A stretch of 64,000 nt of DNA, taken from assembly GCF_000335475.2 (NCBI RefSeq), contig NZ_ANAH02000018.1, positions 171,862 to 235,861 on the forward strand. Direction: 5' to 3'. The stretch comes from Cystobacter fuscus DSM 2262 (lineage in GTDB: Bacteria; Myxococcota; Myxococcia; Myxococcales; Myxococcaceae). Under the pieces are notes generated by a model. That model made no database searches. It had not been told where the DNA came from and saw only the letters and a list, made by a program, of their open reading frames with translations. The translations under genes were made by a program, and so were the position numbers. Shown here piece after piece: positions 44,022-53,069 of this stretch (positions are counted from its first letter, which is position 1; every line of letters begins with the position of its first letter).

Positions 44022-45944
44022 TCAGCCGACCTTCACCTCGCCGGGGAAGGGCTTGCGCCCGTCCTGCATCACGATGCCGTAGAGGCTCTCGGCCAGCCCT
44101 CGCTCGTTGAACCTCGGCGTGCAGGCCAGGTTGCGCATGGCCATCATCGGCTCCGTCGGCTTGCCGTCGTAGCCCGAGAACAGCCCGCCCAGCCCCATGT
44201 GGGCCATGGGCCGGTCCAAGGCGCGCCGCTGCAGCTCCCTCACGTCATTGGCGGTGAGGTTGAGGGTGATGGGCTCGTCATTGCCACGCGCGGCCTTCGC
44301 CTGGGCCTCGTCGCCCGTGTACGCGTAGACGAGCAGCTCGCGGGCGTCGTCGTCCTGGGTGTCGAACTTCAGCGCGTACTTGTCCGTGCCGGCAATGGGC
44401 TTGCCGTCCTTGCCGTACTTCTGCTCGAAGGTGAGGTCCGGGTGATCACCCCCGTAGGTGACGTCCACGGTGAGCGACTTCGTCCCGTCCGGGTGGTGGG
44501 TGATGAGGTAGTCGCCGGTGTTGGTGGTGCCCTCGGACTCCGCGCTGAAAGGACCCGCCTCGATGCCGAACTTGCCGCCCACCGACTCGTAGTTGAGCTT
44601 GTCGAAGCGCAGCGTGTTGGACACGCCCGGCCCTTCCTTCTCCGGCATGCGGCCGTCCTCGCGGAAGGACTCGAATGCCTTCTGGCCCTCCGGGTTGGAC
44701 AGGTCGAACTCGGCGGTGCGCAGCTTGTACTCCTCGAGCGTGTCGGTGCGGCCCGCGCTCACGGACACCGGCCCGGCACCGATGCTCGCCTTGCCGTCGT
44801 TCTCGATGAACTCGGTGGGGCCCGCCGTCACCTGCACCTTGTCCCCGTTCCGGCTGATCTCGACGGACATGCCCTTGCCTTCCGTCACCTCGCCGGACAG
44901 GCCCAGCTCCACCTCGTGGTAGGACAGGCCCGCCTCCATGGAGTAGCCCTTGAACTGGCGCTGCTCCATCTTGATGGAGGCCCCGTCCGGCAGCGTCTCC
45001 GGGTTGAGCGGGTGGGGTGGAGGAATCTCGCCGCGCTTGAGCTTCTCGAAGTCCTCCTCCTTCATCTTCACTTCGTACGACATGTCCTTGCCCGCGGAGA
45101 CGCCCCCACCCACGGACGCGCCCACCTTCGCCTTGCCGAACTCCACCGTGCCGGAGGCGGAGATGTTCGTCTCGGCGTTGATGGAGACGGTGACGTAGCC
45201 GTCCTCCTTCTTCACGTCCTTCTCGAGCGTGTCGCTGAACTCCACGGACACCGGCCCGGGCTGGCCGGGGACGGTGATGTTCCGCGGCTCGACGGTGGCG
45301 GGGTTGGGCGCGAGCTCGGTGATGGGCGGGTCGGCGACCATCATCCGCTGAAGCTCGGGAGACACCTTCGCGTCGGCCAGGGCCTGGGCGCGCTCGAAGG
45401 AGCCGGGCTCGGTGGAGAAGACCTCCGCGGCCGCCGTGCCCGACATGGAGCCGGCCTCGCGGTAGTGCGGCTGCTCGCGCAGGTAGGCCTTCATGTCCTC
45501 GTAGCTCTTGCCGCTGCTCGGGTCGTGCACCCGCTCGCCCTCGCGCACCACCACGTGGCCCGTCTGGCCCTCGGTGCCCGCGCGCGAGTCCTCGAGGAAC
45601 ACCAGCTCCGAGCGGCGCTGCTGCTCGGGGGTGCTCTTGTTCACCCAGTCCGCTGCCTGGTCGAGGCAGTTGACCTGGCCGTCCTTCGAGTTCTCGGTGA
45701 ACAGCGAGGACGCGGGCGCGCCCTGGCCGTCCAGGTTCAGCGTGTTCTTCGGGGCAGCCGGCTCGAAGGTGGACTTCTGCTGCGCCGCCGTGCGGCTCGC
45801 GGCCTCCGCCGCCGCCTGCCGAGCCGCGGCCTCCGCCGCCCGCCTTGCCGCCTCCGCCGCCGCCCGTCTCGCCGCCTCCTCCGCCGCACGCCGTGCCGCT
45901 GCCGCCGCCGCCGCGCCTCCATCCCCCACGCGTCCAGCACTCAT
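44022..45944 (-). CDS. large Ala/Arg-rich protein with a possible Cys-His-Asp active site
   Basis: The 640-residue product begins with about 45 residues of AARRAAEEAARRAA type, likely a long charged helix. Residues 90-165 contain NCLDQAADWVN, then GQTGHVVVREGE and HDPSSGKSYED, which have the Cys-His-Asp order of papain-fold or transglutaminase-like proteins. The middle, residues 235-520, is a run of beta strands with alternating Gly (VEFGKAKVGASVGGGVSAG; GLSYHEVELGLSGEVTEGKG), resembling an all-beta or barrel domain. No signal peptide is present. I do not recognise the family. A secreted or contact-delivered effector is conceivable, but there is no immunity-like neighbour. Confidence 0.65.
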   Translation of the reverse strand: MSAGRVGDGGAAAAAAARRAAEEAARRAAAEAARRAAEAAARQAAAEAASRTAAQQKSTFEPAAPKNTLNLDGQGAPASSLFTENSKDGQVNCLDQAADWVNKSTPEQQRRSELVFLEDSRAGTEGQTGHVVVREGERVHDPSSGKSYEDMKAYLREQPHYREAGSMSGTAAAEVFSTEPGSFERAQALADAKVSPELQRMMVADPPITELAPNPATVEPRNITVPGQPGPVSVEFSDTLEKDVKKEDGYVTVSINAETNISASGTVEFGKAKVGASVGGGVSAGKDMSYEVKMKEEDFEKLKRGEIPPPHPLNPETLPDGASIKMEQRQFKGYSMEAGLSYHEVELGLSGEVTEGKGMSVEISRNGDKVQVTAGPTEFIENDGKASIGAGPVSVSAGRTDTLEEYKLRTAEFDLSNPEGQKAFESFREDGRMPEKEGPGVSNTLRFDKLNYESVGGKFGIEAGPFSAESEGTTNTGDYLITHHPDGTKSLTVDVTYGGDHPDLTFEQKYGKDGKPIAGTDKYALKFDTQDDDARELLVYAYTGDEAQAKAARGNDEPITLNLTANDVRELQRRALDRPMAHMGLGGLFSGYDGKPTEPMMAMRNLACTPRFNERGLAESLYGIVMQDGRKPFPGEVKVG

Positions 45945-46033
45945 GGTGTCATCTCCTTGACCGATTCACCGACCGTGAGGTCATTTCGGACCCGATCGAA
46001 CCCTCTATTCTCGGCGACCGAGGGGCGATGTTG

Positions 46034-47044
46034 CTACTCCTTGGCGACCTGGAGCACGAGCTTGCCCGTGTTCTCGCCCTTGAAGAGCTTCAGCAGGGTG
46101 TCGGGGAAGGTCTGCAGACCCTGGACGATGTCCTCGCGCGACTTGAGCTTGCCGGCGGCCCTCCAGCCGGCCATCTCGCGCACCGCCTCGCCGTAGCGCT
46201 CGGCGTAGTCGAACACCACCATGCCCGTCATGCTGGCGCGATTGACCAGCAGGGACATGTAGTTGGCCGGACCCTTCACCGGACCCGTGTTGTTGTACTG
46301 CGAGATGGCACCGCAGATGACGATACGCGCGCCGCGCGCGAGCCGGGTGAGCACCGCATCGAGGATGTCACCGCCGACGTTGTCGAAGTAGACGTCCACG
46401 CCCTTGGGGCAGTGCGTGCGCAGCGCGCTCTTGACGTCCTCGGACTTGTAGTCGATGGCGGCGTCGAAGCCGAGCTCGTCCACGATGTACCGGCACTTGT
46501 CGGCCCCGCCGGCGATGCCCACGACGCGGCATCCCTTGAGCTTGGCGATCTGCCCGACCACCGTGCCCACGGCACCGGCCGCCCCCGAGACGACGACGGT
46601 GTCCCCCGGCTTCGGCTTGCCGATGTCGAGCAGGCCGAAATAGGCCGTCAAGCCGGGCATGCCGAGGGTGCCAAGATGGACCGGCAGCGGAGCTACCCGC
46701 GGGTCGACCTTGGCGACGTCCTTCCCATTGGAGAGGGCGTACTCCTGCACGCCGAAGTGGCCGATGACGTAGTCACCCGCCACGAATCCAGGGTGCTTGC
46801 TGGAGACGACCCGGCCCGCGCCTCCGGCGCGCATCACCTCGCCGATGGCCACGGGCGGGATATAGGACTTGCCCTCGTTCATCCATCCGCGCATGGCCGG
46901 GTCGAGCGAGAGGTAGAGCACCTTGACCAGCAGCTCGCCGTCCCCCGGCTCGCGAACAGGCTCCTCGGTGTAGTTCCAGTCCTCGCGCTTCGGCATGCCC
47001 ACCGGACGAGCGGCGAGGCGGAATTGATGATTGGTGGTGTTCAT
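46034..47044 (-). CDS. NADP-dependent medium-chain oxidoreductase (prostaglandin reductase type)
   Basis: The 336-residue enzyme begins MNTTNHQFRLAARPVGMPKR, the usual start of the zinc-free MDR group of leukotriene B4 dehydrogenases and CurA-like reductases. The cofactor-binding motif is VVVSGAAGAVGTVVGQIAKL, and it continues with DVYFDNVGGDILDAVL. These enzymes reduce alpha,beta-unsaturated ketones or aldehydes with NADPH. No strong ribosome site is visible. The 97-residue ORF upstream on the same strand is not obviously related. Confidence 0.93.
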   Translation of the reverse strand: MNTTNHQFRLAARPVGMPKREDWNYTEEPVREPGDGELLVKVLYLSLDPAMRGWMNEGKSYIPPVAIGEVMRAGGAGRVVSSKHPGFVAGDYVIGHFGVQEYALSNGKDVAKVDPRVAPLPVHLGTLGMPGLTAYFGLLDIGKPKPGDTVVVSGAAGAVGTVVGQIAKLKGCRVVGIAGGADKCRYIVDELGFDAAIDYKSEDVKSALRTHCPKGVDVYFDNVGGDILDAVLTRLARGARIVICGAISQYNNTGPVKGPANYMSLLVNRASMTGMVVFDYAERYGEAVREMAGWRAAGKLKSREDIVQGLQTFPDTLLKLFKGENTGKLVLQVAKE

Positions 47045-47168
47045 GATGGCGGGCTTATAACGCTCCGGCATCCCAATCAATGGAAGCGATTGCTGGAGTC
47101 CGGGGCCCCCGAGCAGGTCCTCGGGCAGCCCCATCGCTTCATGAGTCGTTAGCGTTCAATAGCTCGCG

Positions 47169-47462
47169 TCATAGCCGACGCCGGTCCTGAGAGACAACCA
47201 GGTCTCGTCGCAACGATGATGTGTCCTCATACCGCGCGGTTTCGACCGCCTCCAGGGTGGCGAAGGGCACCCCGGCCAAACCAATGACGCTCAGGTCTCC
47301 TGAGGACAGCGCGTTGCGGTTGGCGTCGAAGGGGGTGCCGCTCTTCCTCTCCAGCGTGATTGTTCCATCCGAGCTCTGAGCGGTGGACGGGACCGCCGTC
47401 TCACTGGAGGTATCGAGTTCCGGCTGGCCGGAGACGGTGTCAAAGGGATCGAAGCGATGCAC
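47169..47462 (-). CDS. hypothetical protein starting HRFDPFDTVSG
   Basis: The 97-residue frame has GC-rich third positions and a protein-like composition, but no signal peptide, membrane helix or known motif and no ribosome site before its ATG. The N-terminus MHRFDPFDTVSGQPELDTSS contains the FDTVSG string, whose DNA (47431-47446) is repeated exactly at 55729-55744. It may be a real small gene or the 3' part of an older gene. Confidence 0.4.
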   Translation of the reverse strand: MHRFDPFDTVSGQPELDTSSETAVPSTAQSSDGTITLERKSGTPFDANRNALSSGDLSVIGLAGVPFATLEAVETARYEDTSSLRRDLVVSQDRRRL

Positions 47463-47625
47463 GAAAGGGCTGGGAGCCGCGTGTTGCTCCGGGCCGTGTC
47501 ACTCGAGTTCCCAGACACCCTCTCTGGCATCGCCGAACCACTTGGGGCTCGCGGCTCACCTCGGAGGCAAGATGCCCCGCCGATGAGGTTCCCTCCCGAG
47601 GGGAGGGACCCTGTGCGTCTCGTCG

Positions 47626-49053
47626 TTACATCGTCACGTCGAAGGAGCCCAACGTCAACCAGCCCCCCCGGTCCTGGCCCTGCTTCGCATTGGCGAAGCT
47701 GACGGGCTTGCCATTGGACAACGGATTCACGACCCGCATGAGCAGCTTGTAGCCGGTGCCCGCGCTCAGCCCGTGGGCCGCACTGAAGCTCTTCGTGGAG
47801 GCCGCGCTTCCAGGCTGGATTCCGGGCAGGTTCACCTGGGTCGTCCCCAGGGTCTTCACCACGGTGTTGGACGCGTTCAAGACGATGAACTCCAACTTCC
47901 AGTCATAATAGAAGGGGGCGACCCCCCGGTTCTCGAGGTTGATGTCCACGGACAGCTGGGTGGAGGTCGTGGGATTGGGCAGCCGGACCGAGGAGACGAA
48001 CAGCTCGTATCCCAGCAGCTTCTGCGCCCGGAGGGCATTGTTCCTCTGCGTGGAGCTCAGCGCGTTGTTGAACATCCAGTTGTTGAGCAGCCACGTGGCA
48101 TGAGTGGTCTTGATCGCGGTCTCTTCGTTCTCGGTGGGCGTGCCGTAGTAGTACTCCACCGGGTTGGGCCAGCTGTTCCACATCGTGGACTGCATCTCCG
48201 GCCGCTGCTCTCCCCCCATCGGTCGGCGGCGCCAGTTCTCCGTGAGGCCGGCGCTCTGCATCTTGGGCCAGAAGTGCCAGCTCACGCCTGGCAGCGTCTC
48301 ATAGGCGAACGAGTCATCGTGGTAGCCGAAGTCATTCTTGTAGGTCGAGCTGGCCAACGGGTCGCGCACCAGCACGTGAGTCCGGGTGAAGGCGGACTTG
48401 TACCGAGCCAGCAGCCGATCCTTGTTCGCCTGGGACATCTCCCAGTTCGGCTTGCCATCGGACGTGTCCGAGTCCTGCGGGTAGGTGTGCCACTCGCCCC
48501 AGTACCCATACAGGCCCGCCGTCACGTAGGCGACCCGCGCATCCCCGTCGATGTGTTGGCCGAGCGCGCCAATGAAAGACTCCAGCGCCTTGATCAGATT
48601 GCCGTTATTCCAATCCGGCGCCTTGCTGCTCGAGTTTCCATAGTCTGAGTAGGATCGCATGGGCAGGCCCTCGTTGATGAGGAACTGGGGCGTGGCCACG
48701 GCCTGGCTCGGGTAGTCGAGGTAGATGCGAAAGACAATCTGATTGCCCCGGCTGGCCGCCGCGGCCATCGCACTGTCGAGCCCGGCCCAGTTATACGAGT
48801 AGGTCCCCGACGAGGAGTTGCCTCCCGTCATCAGTGAATTCAATGGCAGGTAATACCACTCCATGCTGTACGGGACGTTATTGGTGGCCGCTCCGAACGG
48901 CACGAAGCCCTTGAGGGGATTGGACTCGAGCCCCGGTGCGTTCGCGTTGTAGGTCTGGCCTTCCCATGCGCCCGAGGCCGCGGGGGCGGAGGTGGAGGTG
49001 GCGAGCGCCACCGAAAGCGTGAGCGCGAGGGCGCGCGGCGGGGACAGCGACAT
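47626..49053 (-). CDS. secreted DUF4832-type protein, probable glycoside-hydrolase-like barrel
   Basis: The 475-residue exported protein has a signal peptide ending in STSAPAASG. The first 330 residues look like a beta/alpha barrel: ESNPLKGFVPFGA, SMEWYYLPL, GNQIVFRIYLDYPSQA and GLYGYWGEWHTYP, the last with an acidic pair that could be catalytic. The C-terminal beta-sandwich (VDINLENRGVAPFYYDWKLE) matches the DUF4832 type. A role in degrading polysaccharides is inferred from fold resemblance. It is monocistronic. Confidence 0.85.
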   Translation of the reverse strand: MSLSPPRALALTLSVALATSTSAPAASGAWEGQTYNANAPGLESNPLKGFVPFGAATNNVPYSMEWYYLPLNSLMTGGNSSSGTYSYNWAGLDSAMAAAASRGNQIVFRIYLDYPSQAVATPQFLINEGLPMRSYSDYGNSSSKAPDWNNGNLIKALESFIGALGQHIDGDARVAYVTAGLYGYWGEWHTYPQDSDTSDGKPNWEMSQANKDRLLARYKSAFTRTHVLVRDPLASSTYKNDFGYHDDSFAYETLPGVSWHFWPKMQSAGLTENWRRRPMGGEQRPEMQSTMWNSWPNPVEYYYGTPTENEETAIKTTHATWLLNNWMFNNALSSTQRNNALRAQKLLGYELFVSSVRLPNPTTSTQLSVDINLENRGVAPFYYDWKLEFIVLNASNTVVKTLGTTQVNLPGIQPGSAASTKSFSAAHGLSAGTGYKLLMRVVNPLSNGKPVSFANAKQGQDRGGWLTLGSFDVTM

Positions 49054-49328
49054 GTCGTTCTCCTCGAAGCAGAGGGGGTTCGAGGCGAAGTATGCTTCCA
49101 GTTCTTCCTTGAATTCCAGTGAAAACCTTCTCGGACGGAATGGTCGAACTGATATCTTTCACCTTCTGCTTCTCCCGCTGCGACCAGCCCGTCTTCGTGG
49201 GGGAACAAGACGCTGGGGCCCGAGCATCGTCCACGTGCTCGGGGGCCGCGGGAAGGTCTGGTTCTCGCGTCCCTGGACCACGAGGCTCGCGGCGCCCGTC
49301 CACGGGGTGCCCGCGAGCGTTGGGACGC

Positions 49329-50453
49329 TCAGGGAGTGAGCTGCGCGCTGGCGCAGGCGCTCGCGTACGAGCCCTCGCACAGCTGCGCGGCCGTCCAGAA
49401 CTTGTCGGCGAGCACCGTGCTCTTCACGTTCTCCTTGGTGACGGCCACGGGGGTCAGCAGGATGGAGGGCACGTCCTTGGTTCCGTTGTTCACCTTGCCG
49501 TTGATGCGCTCGGCCGGTGGCTTCTCGCCGCGCAGCAGCGCCACGGCCACCTCGGCGGCGATCCCCGCCTCGAGCTTGATGGCCAGGTAGACCGTCATGT
49601 ACTGCTCGCCCGTGAGGATGCGCTGGACGGCCGTCAGCTCCGCGTCCTGGCCCGTCACGGGGGGCAGGGGGTCCATTCCCGCGGCCTTCATCGCCGCGAT
49701 GGCTCCACCGGCCATGCCGTCGTTGGCCGAGTACACGCCGATGATCTTGTCCTTGCCGAGCCGGGTGATGGCCTGCTCCATCTGCTGCTGCGCCTTGTCG
49801 GGGCTCCAGTCCGGGGTGTCGTACTCGGCGCCCACCGTGAGCCCGCTGCCATCGATGATGCCGTGGGCGCCGGACTTGTAGAACCGGGAGCTGTCGTCGG
49901 TGGGCGCACCGTGGAGCATCACGAGGGTGCCCTGCGTCTTGCCGTCCGCCTTGAGCTTGTCCACCAGGGCCTGGCCCTGCAGCCTGCCCACCTGCTCGTT
50001 GTCGAAGGAGATGTAGTAGTCCACGTCCGCGTTGAGGACGAGGCGCTCGTAGCTGAGCACCGCCACCTTCGACTGGCGGGCGCGCGCGACGATGGCCGCC
50101 GCGGCGCCGGAGTCCACGGGATCCAGCACGAGCACCTTGGCGCCGTTGACCAGGGCGGCTTCGGCCTGGTCCTGCTGCTTGGCGACGCTCTGGTCGGCGT
50201 TGCTGTAGAGCACCTCGCAGTCCGCGCACAGCTCCTTCACGCGACGCTCGAAGTGCGGCCGATCATGGCTCTCGTAACGTGCCGTCTTGGACTCCGGCAG
50301 CAGCAGGGCGATCTTCCCGCCCGAGGGGGCCTTGGCCGGGGCCGTGGCGCCCGGCGCCTCGGGCTGCTCGCGCTTGCATCCGGGAGCCGCGAGCAGCAGT
50401 GCGGCGAGCAGGCCCGCGGTGCGGCGGGTGGACAGGGGGGGGGTTGGGCTCAT
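49329..50453 (-). CDS. sugar ABC transporter substrate-binding protein (xylose-type)
   Basis: The 374-residue lipoprotein (lipobox near LLLAAPGC) has the periplasmic binding protein type 1 fold: KIALLLPESKTARYESHDRP, VLYSNADQSVAKQQDQAEAA, VLVLDPVDSGAAAAIVARAR, YISFDNEQVGRLQG and NDGMAGGAIAAMKAAG. The pattern is closest to XylF-like proteins that bind D-xylose or similar pentoses. No permease or ATPase lies in the window, so it may be a receptor for signalling or pair with a distant transporter. A DCC-family gene lies 47 bases upstream on the same strand. Confidence 0.88.
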   Translation of the reverse strand: MSPTPPLSTRRTAGLLAALLLAAPGCKREQPEAPGATAPAKAPSGGKIALLLPESKTARYESHDRPHFERRVKELCADCEVLYSNADQSVAKQQDQAEAALVNGAKVLVLDPVDSGAAAAIVARARQSKVAVLSYERLVLNADVDYYISFDNEQVGRLQGQALVDKLKADGKTQGTLVMLHGAPTDDSSRFYKSGAHGIIDGSGLTVGAEYDTPDWSPDKAQQQMEQAITRLGKDKIIGVYSANDGMAGGAIAAMKAAGMDPLPPVTGQDAELTAVQRILTGEQYMTVYLAIKLEAGIAAEVAVALLRGEKPPAERINGKVNNGTKDVPSILLTPVAVTKENVKSTVLADKFWTAAQLCEGSYASACASAQLTP

Positions 50454-50500
50454 GCGTGGGTCTCTTGGAGTGGGGGAAAACCGGTCGCTCCGCCCGGAGG

Positions 50501-51043
50501 TTACCCCCGCGCCACCACCTCCGCGAGACAGTGCGGGCAGAACTCGCGGCCCCTCACCAGGGGTTGGCCGCAGCCGCCGCATCGCTCCAGCGAGGGCAGG
50601 CGGCAGGCCGCGTCGTCCGGGCCGCATTTGGGCGCACCCGGCGGCCCCGCCTCGCGCGCCAGGTGCTGGCGCACCGCCTCGTCCTCCAGGTGCAACCAGC
50701 CGGACAACCTCCGGCGGTTGCTGGAGAGCAGCTCGAAGGCGTTGCGCGCCAGCGGCATCAGCGCGGGGCTCGACAGCCGCAGCGCCCACTCCCGGTAGTC
50801 CTCCAACGCCCAGAGCACCATCAGCCATGCCTGGGTGTCCCGGTAGACGCCCCCCTCGTCATCCACCACGAGCAGTTCCTCCCGGCCGCCAGAGCGCCGC
50901 AGCTCGGGAAAGCGCCGCGCCGCCTCCTCGCCTCCCGAGGCGAGGCACTCGAGCGCGACCCACGTGGACTGCGCCTCCAACCACCGCGCGCAGCTCACAC
51001 AGAAGCCACATGTCTCGTCATACAGCACGCAGAGGGCTCGCAT
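50501..51043 (-). CDS. DCC-family (DUF393) thiol-disulfide protein with zinc-ribbon tail
   Basis: The 180-residue product starts MRALCVLYDETCGFCVSCAR, the DxxCxxC signature of the DCC (DUF393) family, which has a thioredoxin-like active pair. The last 25 residues have CGGCG and CPHC spaced like a zinc ribbon, which is unusual for the family. The gene overlaps no neighbour but lies 8 bases after a small membrane-protein gene, so both probably belong to one transcript. Confidence 0.85.
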   Translation of the reverse strand: MRALCVLYDETCGFCVSCARWLEAQSTWVALECLASGGEEAARRFPELRRSGGREELLVVDDEGGVYRDTQAWLMVLWALEDYREWALRLSSPALMPLARNAFELLSSNRRRLSGWLHLEDEAVRQHLAREAGPPGAPKCGPDDAACRLPSLERCGGCGQPLVRGREFCPHCLAEVVARG

Positions 51044-51051
51044 GGCTCACC

Positions 51052-51498
51052 TCACGTGGCCTTCACGGTGGCCGGCATCCTGGTGAATTCGCGCGGCGCC
51101 ACGGGGGGCGGCATCTGGCGCACCATGGCCGAGCGGCGGATGCGGTTGAAGACGTACAGGTTGAAGAAGTGCATGCCGCCGAGCATCACCAGCACCTTGC
51201 CGAGCTTGGCGCAGACCAGCTCGATGATTTCCTGCAACGTCCAGATGGTCTGGTGCTCCTTGAGCGCCAGGGCCACGAAGCCGATGTTCATCAGGTAGAA
51301 GCCCACCACCAGCAGGTGGTTGACGGAGTCCGCCAGCACCTCCTTGCCCAGGAAGGCCTCATGCAGGAAGGGCGCACCGTTGCGCTGCAGCGTGCGCGCC
51401 ACCCAGATGGTCAGCGTGATGCTCACGAGCAGGTAGACCAGGTAGGCCGCCACCATGAACTGGCTCGACACGGCTCCCGGGGTGATGTTCGTCTCCAT
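51052..51498 (-). CDS. small membrane protein of unknown function
   Basis: The 148-residue product starts METNITPGAVSSQFM, with GGGAGAGA upstream. It has three membrane helices: FMVAAYLVYLLVSITLTIWV, LLVVGFYLMNIGFVALAL and LGKVLVMLGGMHFFNLYVF. No catalytic motif is present. It is followed at once by the DCC-family gene, whose family often pairs with membrane proteins. Confidence 0.72.
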   Translation of the reverse strand: METNITPGAVSSQFMVAAYLVYLLVSITLTIWVARTLQRNGAPFLHEAFLGKEVLADSVNHLLVVGFYLMNIGFVALALKEHQTIWTLQEIIELVCAKLGKVLVMLGGMHFFNLYVFNRIRRSAMVRQMPPPVAPREFTRMPATVKAT

Positions 51499-51623
51499 GG
51501 CTTCTCTCCCTCGGGGAAGCGCGGCCGCCCGGGGCTCCAGTGCCCTCGTGGTGGGGTGCCGCTCTTCCCTTTCGCGGGGGAATACCGGGAGGGAAATTCG
51601 CGGTTGCGGGGTGCCTTTTGATT

Positions 51624-53069
51624 TCAGGGCCGCCAGGCGTGGAGCTGGAGGCCCAGCTCGATGGCCGGTGGGAGGAGCATCAGGACCACCCCCCACCACA
51701 GCCAGGGCTCGCGGGAGAGTGCCCGCTGGCGCCGCCAGGCCTCCAGGACGGCGACACAGAGCAGGTAGAGCGTCCCCAATTCCAGCAGCCCTCCAAGCAG
51801 CGGCATGAAGTGGGGCAAGGACAGGCCCGCCGACCACGCGAGCCCCAGGTGCAGCGCGAACAATGTCGAGTTCACGCTGGCCACTCCCAGGAAGACGCGC
51901 GCCTCGCGCAGGGGAAGCTCCGGGGCGGGGGCATCCAGGCCCTCCTGGCGCCAGTGCCGGCGCAGCAGGCCATACGCCGCGAGCGCCACCGCCAGCCCCG
52001 CCACCGCCCCGAGGATGGGGCCCGTCTCGAAGCGCGCCTTCGTCACCCACCGGCCGTCCGCGAGCCGCGCCACGGGCTGCATGGTGAGCAGATCCAACTG
52101 CTCTGGCGCCAACACCCGCGGCGTCACCGAGACGACGAGCGCCCAGAGCACCAGCGCGCACGCCACCGCCTGGAGCAGCGCCACCGTGCGTAACCAGACG
52201 GCCTCGTCCGGAGGCAGGGCCGCCTCCGCCGCGCCGTCCGCCAAGCGCCGCAAGTCCAACCCCAGGGCGTGGGCACTGGCGTAGCGCCGCGTGGGATCCA
52301 ACGCCACCGCGCGCCGCACCATCGTCCCGAGCGCCCCCGTCAGGGTGGGTGAGCCCGCCGTCAGCGGCCGGCCCGTCACCATCTCGTGCAGCAGCACGCC
52401 CACCGCGTACACGTCCATGCGCGGATCCGGCGCGGCCCCGGCGAGCGCCTCCGGGGCCATGTACTCGGGGGTGCCCACCACGGTGTGCACGGCGGTGAGG
52501 GTGTCGCGGCGGCCCTCCGAGCGCACGATGCGGGCGATGCCGAAGTCCGTCACCTTCACCCGTCCGTCCCCGTCCACGAGGATGTTGGCGGGCTTGATGT
52601 CCCGGTGCACCACGCCGCGCGCGTGCGCGTAGGCCAGCGCGTCGCACACCTGGAGCGCCACGCGCACGGCCTCCGCGGGTGGCAGGGGCAAGAGCTCCGA
52701 CAGGCCACGGCCCTCCACCAGCTCCATCACCAGGTAGCGCTCGCCCTCTTCTTCACCGAAGTCATGCACCCGGACGATGTGGGGGTGATCCAACAGCGCC
52801 AGGGCCCGCGCCTCGCGGGCGAAGCGGGCCTGGGCCTCGGGGCTGGAGGCCGCCTCCCCGATGAGGAACTTCACCGCCACCGGCCGATCCAGGCGCACGT
52901 GCCGCGCCCGGAAGACCTGGCCCATGCCCCCGCGCCCGATCTCCTCCTCCAGCTCCAGCGCGCCAATGCGCTCCGGGCCCGCCCTGTCCTCACCCAGCAG
53001 GCAGCTGGCGCAGACCGCCAGGCGCTCCACGTCCACCGGGGCACCGCAGCGTGGACACGTCTCGCTCAT
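51624..53069 (-). CDS. Ser/Thr protein kinase with zinc-ribbon and membrane tail
   Basis: The 481-residue kinase begins with a short CPRCG ... CASC zinc ribbon. The PknB-like catalytic domain follows: GRGGMGQVFRARH (Gly loop), VAVKF (Lys), HRDIKPANIL (catalytic loop), VTDFGIAR (metal Asp) and GTPEYMAPE. About five membrane helices occupy residues 310-475. The start overlaps the stop of the ECF sigma gene by four bases (ATGA), so the two are made together. Kinase-linked ECF factors are often activated by phosphorylation, the likely relation here. Confidence 0.94.
   Translation of the reverse strand: MSETCPRCGAPVDVERLAVCASCLLGEDRAGPERIGALELEEEIGRGGMGQVFRARHVRLDRPVAVKFLIGEAASSPEAQARFAREARALALLDHPHIVRVHDFGEEEGERYLVMELVEGRGLSELLPLPPAEAVRVALQVCDALAYAHARGVVHRDIKPANILVDGDGRVKVTDFGIARIVRSEGRRDTLTAVHTVVGTPEYMAPEALAGAAPDPRMDVYAVGVLLHEMVTGRPLTAGSPTLTGALGTMVRRAVALDPTRRYASAHALGLDLRRLADGAAEAALPPDEAVWLRTVALLQAVACALVLWALVVSVTPRVLAPEQLDLLTMQPVARLADGRWVTKARFETGPILGAVAGLAVALAAYGLLRRHWRQEGLDAPAPELPLREARVFLGVASVNSTLFALHLGLAWSAGLSLPHFMPLLGGLLELGTLYLLCVAVLEAWRRQRALSREPWLWWGVVLMLLPPAIELGLQLHAWRP

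Noticed and set aside
44199..46196. A 665-codon plus-strand frame opposite the Ala/Arg-rich protein
   Set aside because: It is antisense and has a repetitive Val/Leu/Arg/His composition without motifs.
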